Shown piece by piece: positions 19,595-20,521 of a stretch of DNA of 20,521 bases. The stretch is from the NCBI GenBank assembly GCA_029865285.1, contig JAOUHE010000012.1, positions 1-20,521 of the forward strand, written 5' to 3'. Both the position numbers and the translations under genes were made by a program. Each line of letters begins with the position of its first letter. Positions within the stretch are counted from its first letter, which is position 1. The notes beneath the pieces were generated by a model. It was given only the letters and a program-made list of their open reading frames with translations. It did no database searches and had not been told where the DNA came from. The stretch is from Chloroflexota bacterium. Lineage in GTDB: Bacteria > Chloroflexota > Limnocylindria > QHBO01.

Positions 19595-20521
19595 TCAGGA
19601 CCCGCTGCCGGGGTCGTACAGCTCGGCCGAAGCGAGCGGGTCGCTGCTGCTGGCGCTACTGCCGGCCACGAGCACCTGGCCATTCATCAGCAGCGTGGAC
19701 GTATGGCCAACTCGGGCATCCAACATATTCATTGTCCCGGTCCACGACCCGCTCATCGGGTCATACAACTCGGCAGAGGCCAGTGGGTCACCGCTGCTGC
19801 AGCTGTTGCCGCCCGCAACCAGGACCTTGCCGTTGGACAGCGGCGTGGCCGTGTGACCGCAGCGCGTCACGGCCATGCTCCCAGTAGCGGCCCAGGTCCC
19901 GCTACTGGGGTCGTACAGCTCCGCGGAGGCCACTGCGCCTTCGGTATTGGCCCCGCCGACGAAGAGCACCTTGCCATCGGGCAGCAGCGTGGCCGTGTAA
20001 GCGGCACGGCCTGCGGGCATGCTCCCGGTGGCGGTCCAGGTCCCGGTGCTGGGGTCGTACAGCTCGGCGGAACCCAGGATACCGCCGCCGCTGCCGTACC
20101 CACTCACTACCAGCAGCCGGTCATCCGCAAGCAGTGTCGCCGTATGGTATGCGCGGGGCTCGATCATGCTCGCAGCGGCGGACCAGGTTCCGCTGGCGGG
20201 GTCGTACAGCTCGGCGGAACCCAGGATGCCGCCGCTGCTGCCGTAACCGCCTGCCACCAGGACGCTGCCGTCGGATAGCAGCGTGGCCGTGTGGCCGTCG
20301 CGGACCTCGGCCATTACGCCGGTGGCGGTCCAGGACGCGGTGACGGGGTCATACAACTCGGTTGAAGCCAATACGTCGGTGCTGTTGCGGCCGCCCGCAA
20401 CCAGCACGGTGCCGTTTGAGAGCAGCGTCGCGGTAGAGCCGGTTCGTGGTTCGATCATGCTCCCCGTGGCAGTCCAAGCTCCGCTGCCCGGGTCGTACAG
20501 CTCGGCCGCAGCTACCGAGCC
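19595..20521 (-). CDS. Kelch-repeat protein G, C-terminal part (5' end beyond right edge)
   Basis: The frame is open from position 20521 to a TGA at 19595, giving 308 visible residues. They comprise an AELYDPGSGAW strand followed by six complete kelch-type repeats, ending ELYDPGSGS at the stop like genes A-C. If it has seven repeats like the others, one repeat plus a signal peptide or anchor (roughly 100 residues) is missing beyond the window. Repeat 3 of the visible set has variant ends (ADDRLLVVSG). It is followed 46 nt later by gene F in the same direction and is probably a secreted propeller protein. Whether it is lipid-anchored cannot be seen. Confidence 0.88.
   Translation of the reverse strand, partial: GSVAAAELYDPGSGAWTATGSMIEPRTGSTATLLSNGTVLVAGGRNSTDVLASTELYDPVTASWTATGVMAEVRDGHTATLLSDGSVLVAGGYGSSGGILGSAELYDPASGTWSAAASMIEPRAYHTATLLADDRLLVVSGYGSGGGILGSAELYDPSTGTWTATGSMPAGRAAYTATLLPDGKVLFVGGANTEGAVASAELYDPSSGTWAATGSMAVTRCGHTATPLSNGKVLVAGGNSCSSGDPLASAELYDPMSGSWTGTMNMLDARVGHTSTLLMNGQVLVAGSSASSSDPLASAELYDPGSGS

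Noticed and set aside
12358..20521. Long plus-strand open frames opposite the kelch genes (for example 13292-13999, 14009-14878, 16048-17112, 19292-20278)
   Set aside because: They are low-complexity antisense shadows of the repeated minus-strand genes, lack family motifs and start signals, and their apparent repeats mirror the kelch repeats.
12358..20521. CRISPR or satellite-like array suggested by regular repeats of about 150 bp
   Set aside because: Repeats are coding, in frame, diverged at synonymous sites and correspond to kelch blades; there are no constant short repeats with unique spacers.

Overview
This is a GC-rich bacterial chromosomal window with densely packed genes on both strands. 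The gene set includes a family-X DNA polymerase, an ABATE/CGNR zinc-finger regulator, an MgtE-N/CBS protein beside an Nramp-type transporter, a deoC and aldehyde-dehydrogenase set, and a large family of tandem kelch lipoproteins. Together these suggest an uncultured Chloroflexota lineage (for example Limnocylindria or Ellin6529-like). A high-GC actinobacterium cannot be excluded by reading alone. No tRNA, rRNA, CRISPR array or insertion sequence was recognised.

Layout. Positions 1-910 (minus) hold the N-terminal part of PolX, running off the left edge. Positions 986-1327 (minus) hold two very small genes (54 aa, and a 35-aa single-span membrane peptide). They diverge from an ABATE/CGNR regulator gene (1437-2111, plus), and the shared promoter region carries four regularly spaced TGTAAC/GTTACA half-sites. 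Positions 2373-4965 (plus) form a two-gene unit: a soluble PRC-barrel/MgtE-N/CBS protein followed by an Nramp-family transporter with altered metal-site motifs. Positions 4982-7440 (minus) hold a full-length aldehyde dehydrogenase overlapping a shorter paralogue that has lost the catalytic domain. A multi-span membrane protein (7542-8204, plus) follows.

Positions 8287-11908 (minus) read, in transcription order: deoC, a DsbA-like protein, an ECF-type sigma factor, an O6-alkylguanine-DNA methyltransferase, and an XRE-HTH/PD-(D/E)XK-like gene broken by a one-base frameshift. The first four are tightly packed (4-nt gap, 14-nt gap, 4-nt overlap). DeoC (deoxyribose-5-phosphate to acetaldehyde plus glyceraldehyde-3-phosphate) and the aldehyde dehydrogenase could act in one nucleoside-salvage route. 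A small unrecognised gene (11963-12343, plus) diverges from deoC.

Positions 12358-20521 (minus) are an 8-kb array of secreted-protein genes. Four complete lipoproteins (A, B, C, E) and one four-span membrane protein (D) each carry exactly seven kelch-type repeats. Another kelch gene (G) enters from the right edge. One non-kelch lipoprotein (F) shares promoter and signal peptide with its kelch neighbour. E-D-C-B-A have junctions of -4, 13, 1 and 1 nt and look like one operon.

Across the window, at least nine genes have a -10-like hexamer ending only 5-9 nt before the start codon and no Shine-Dalgarno. This suggests widespread leaderless transcription, and I used it to choose several starts. 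The most interesting items are the kelch propeller operon with its exact blade phasing, the CGNR operator array with its divergent micro-genes, the channel-less MgtE/Nramp pair, and the sigma-factor/alkyltransferase coupling.
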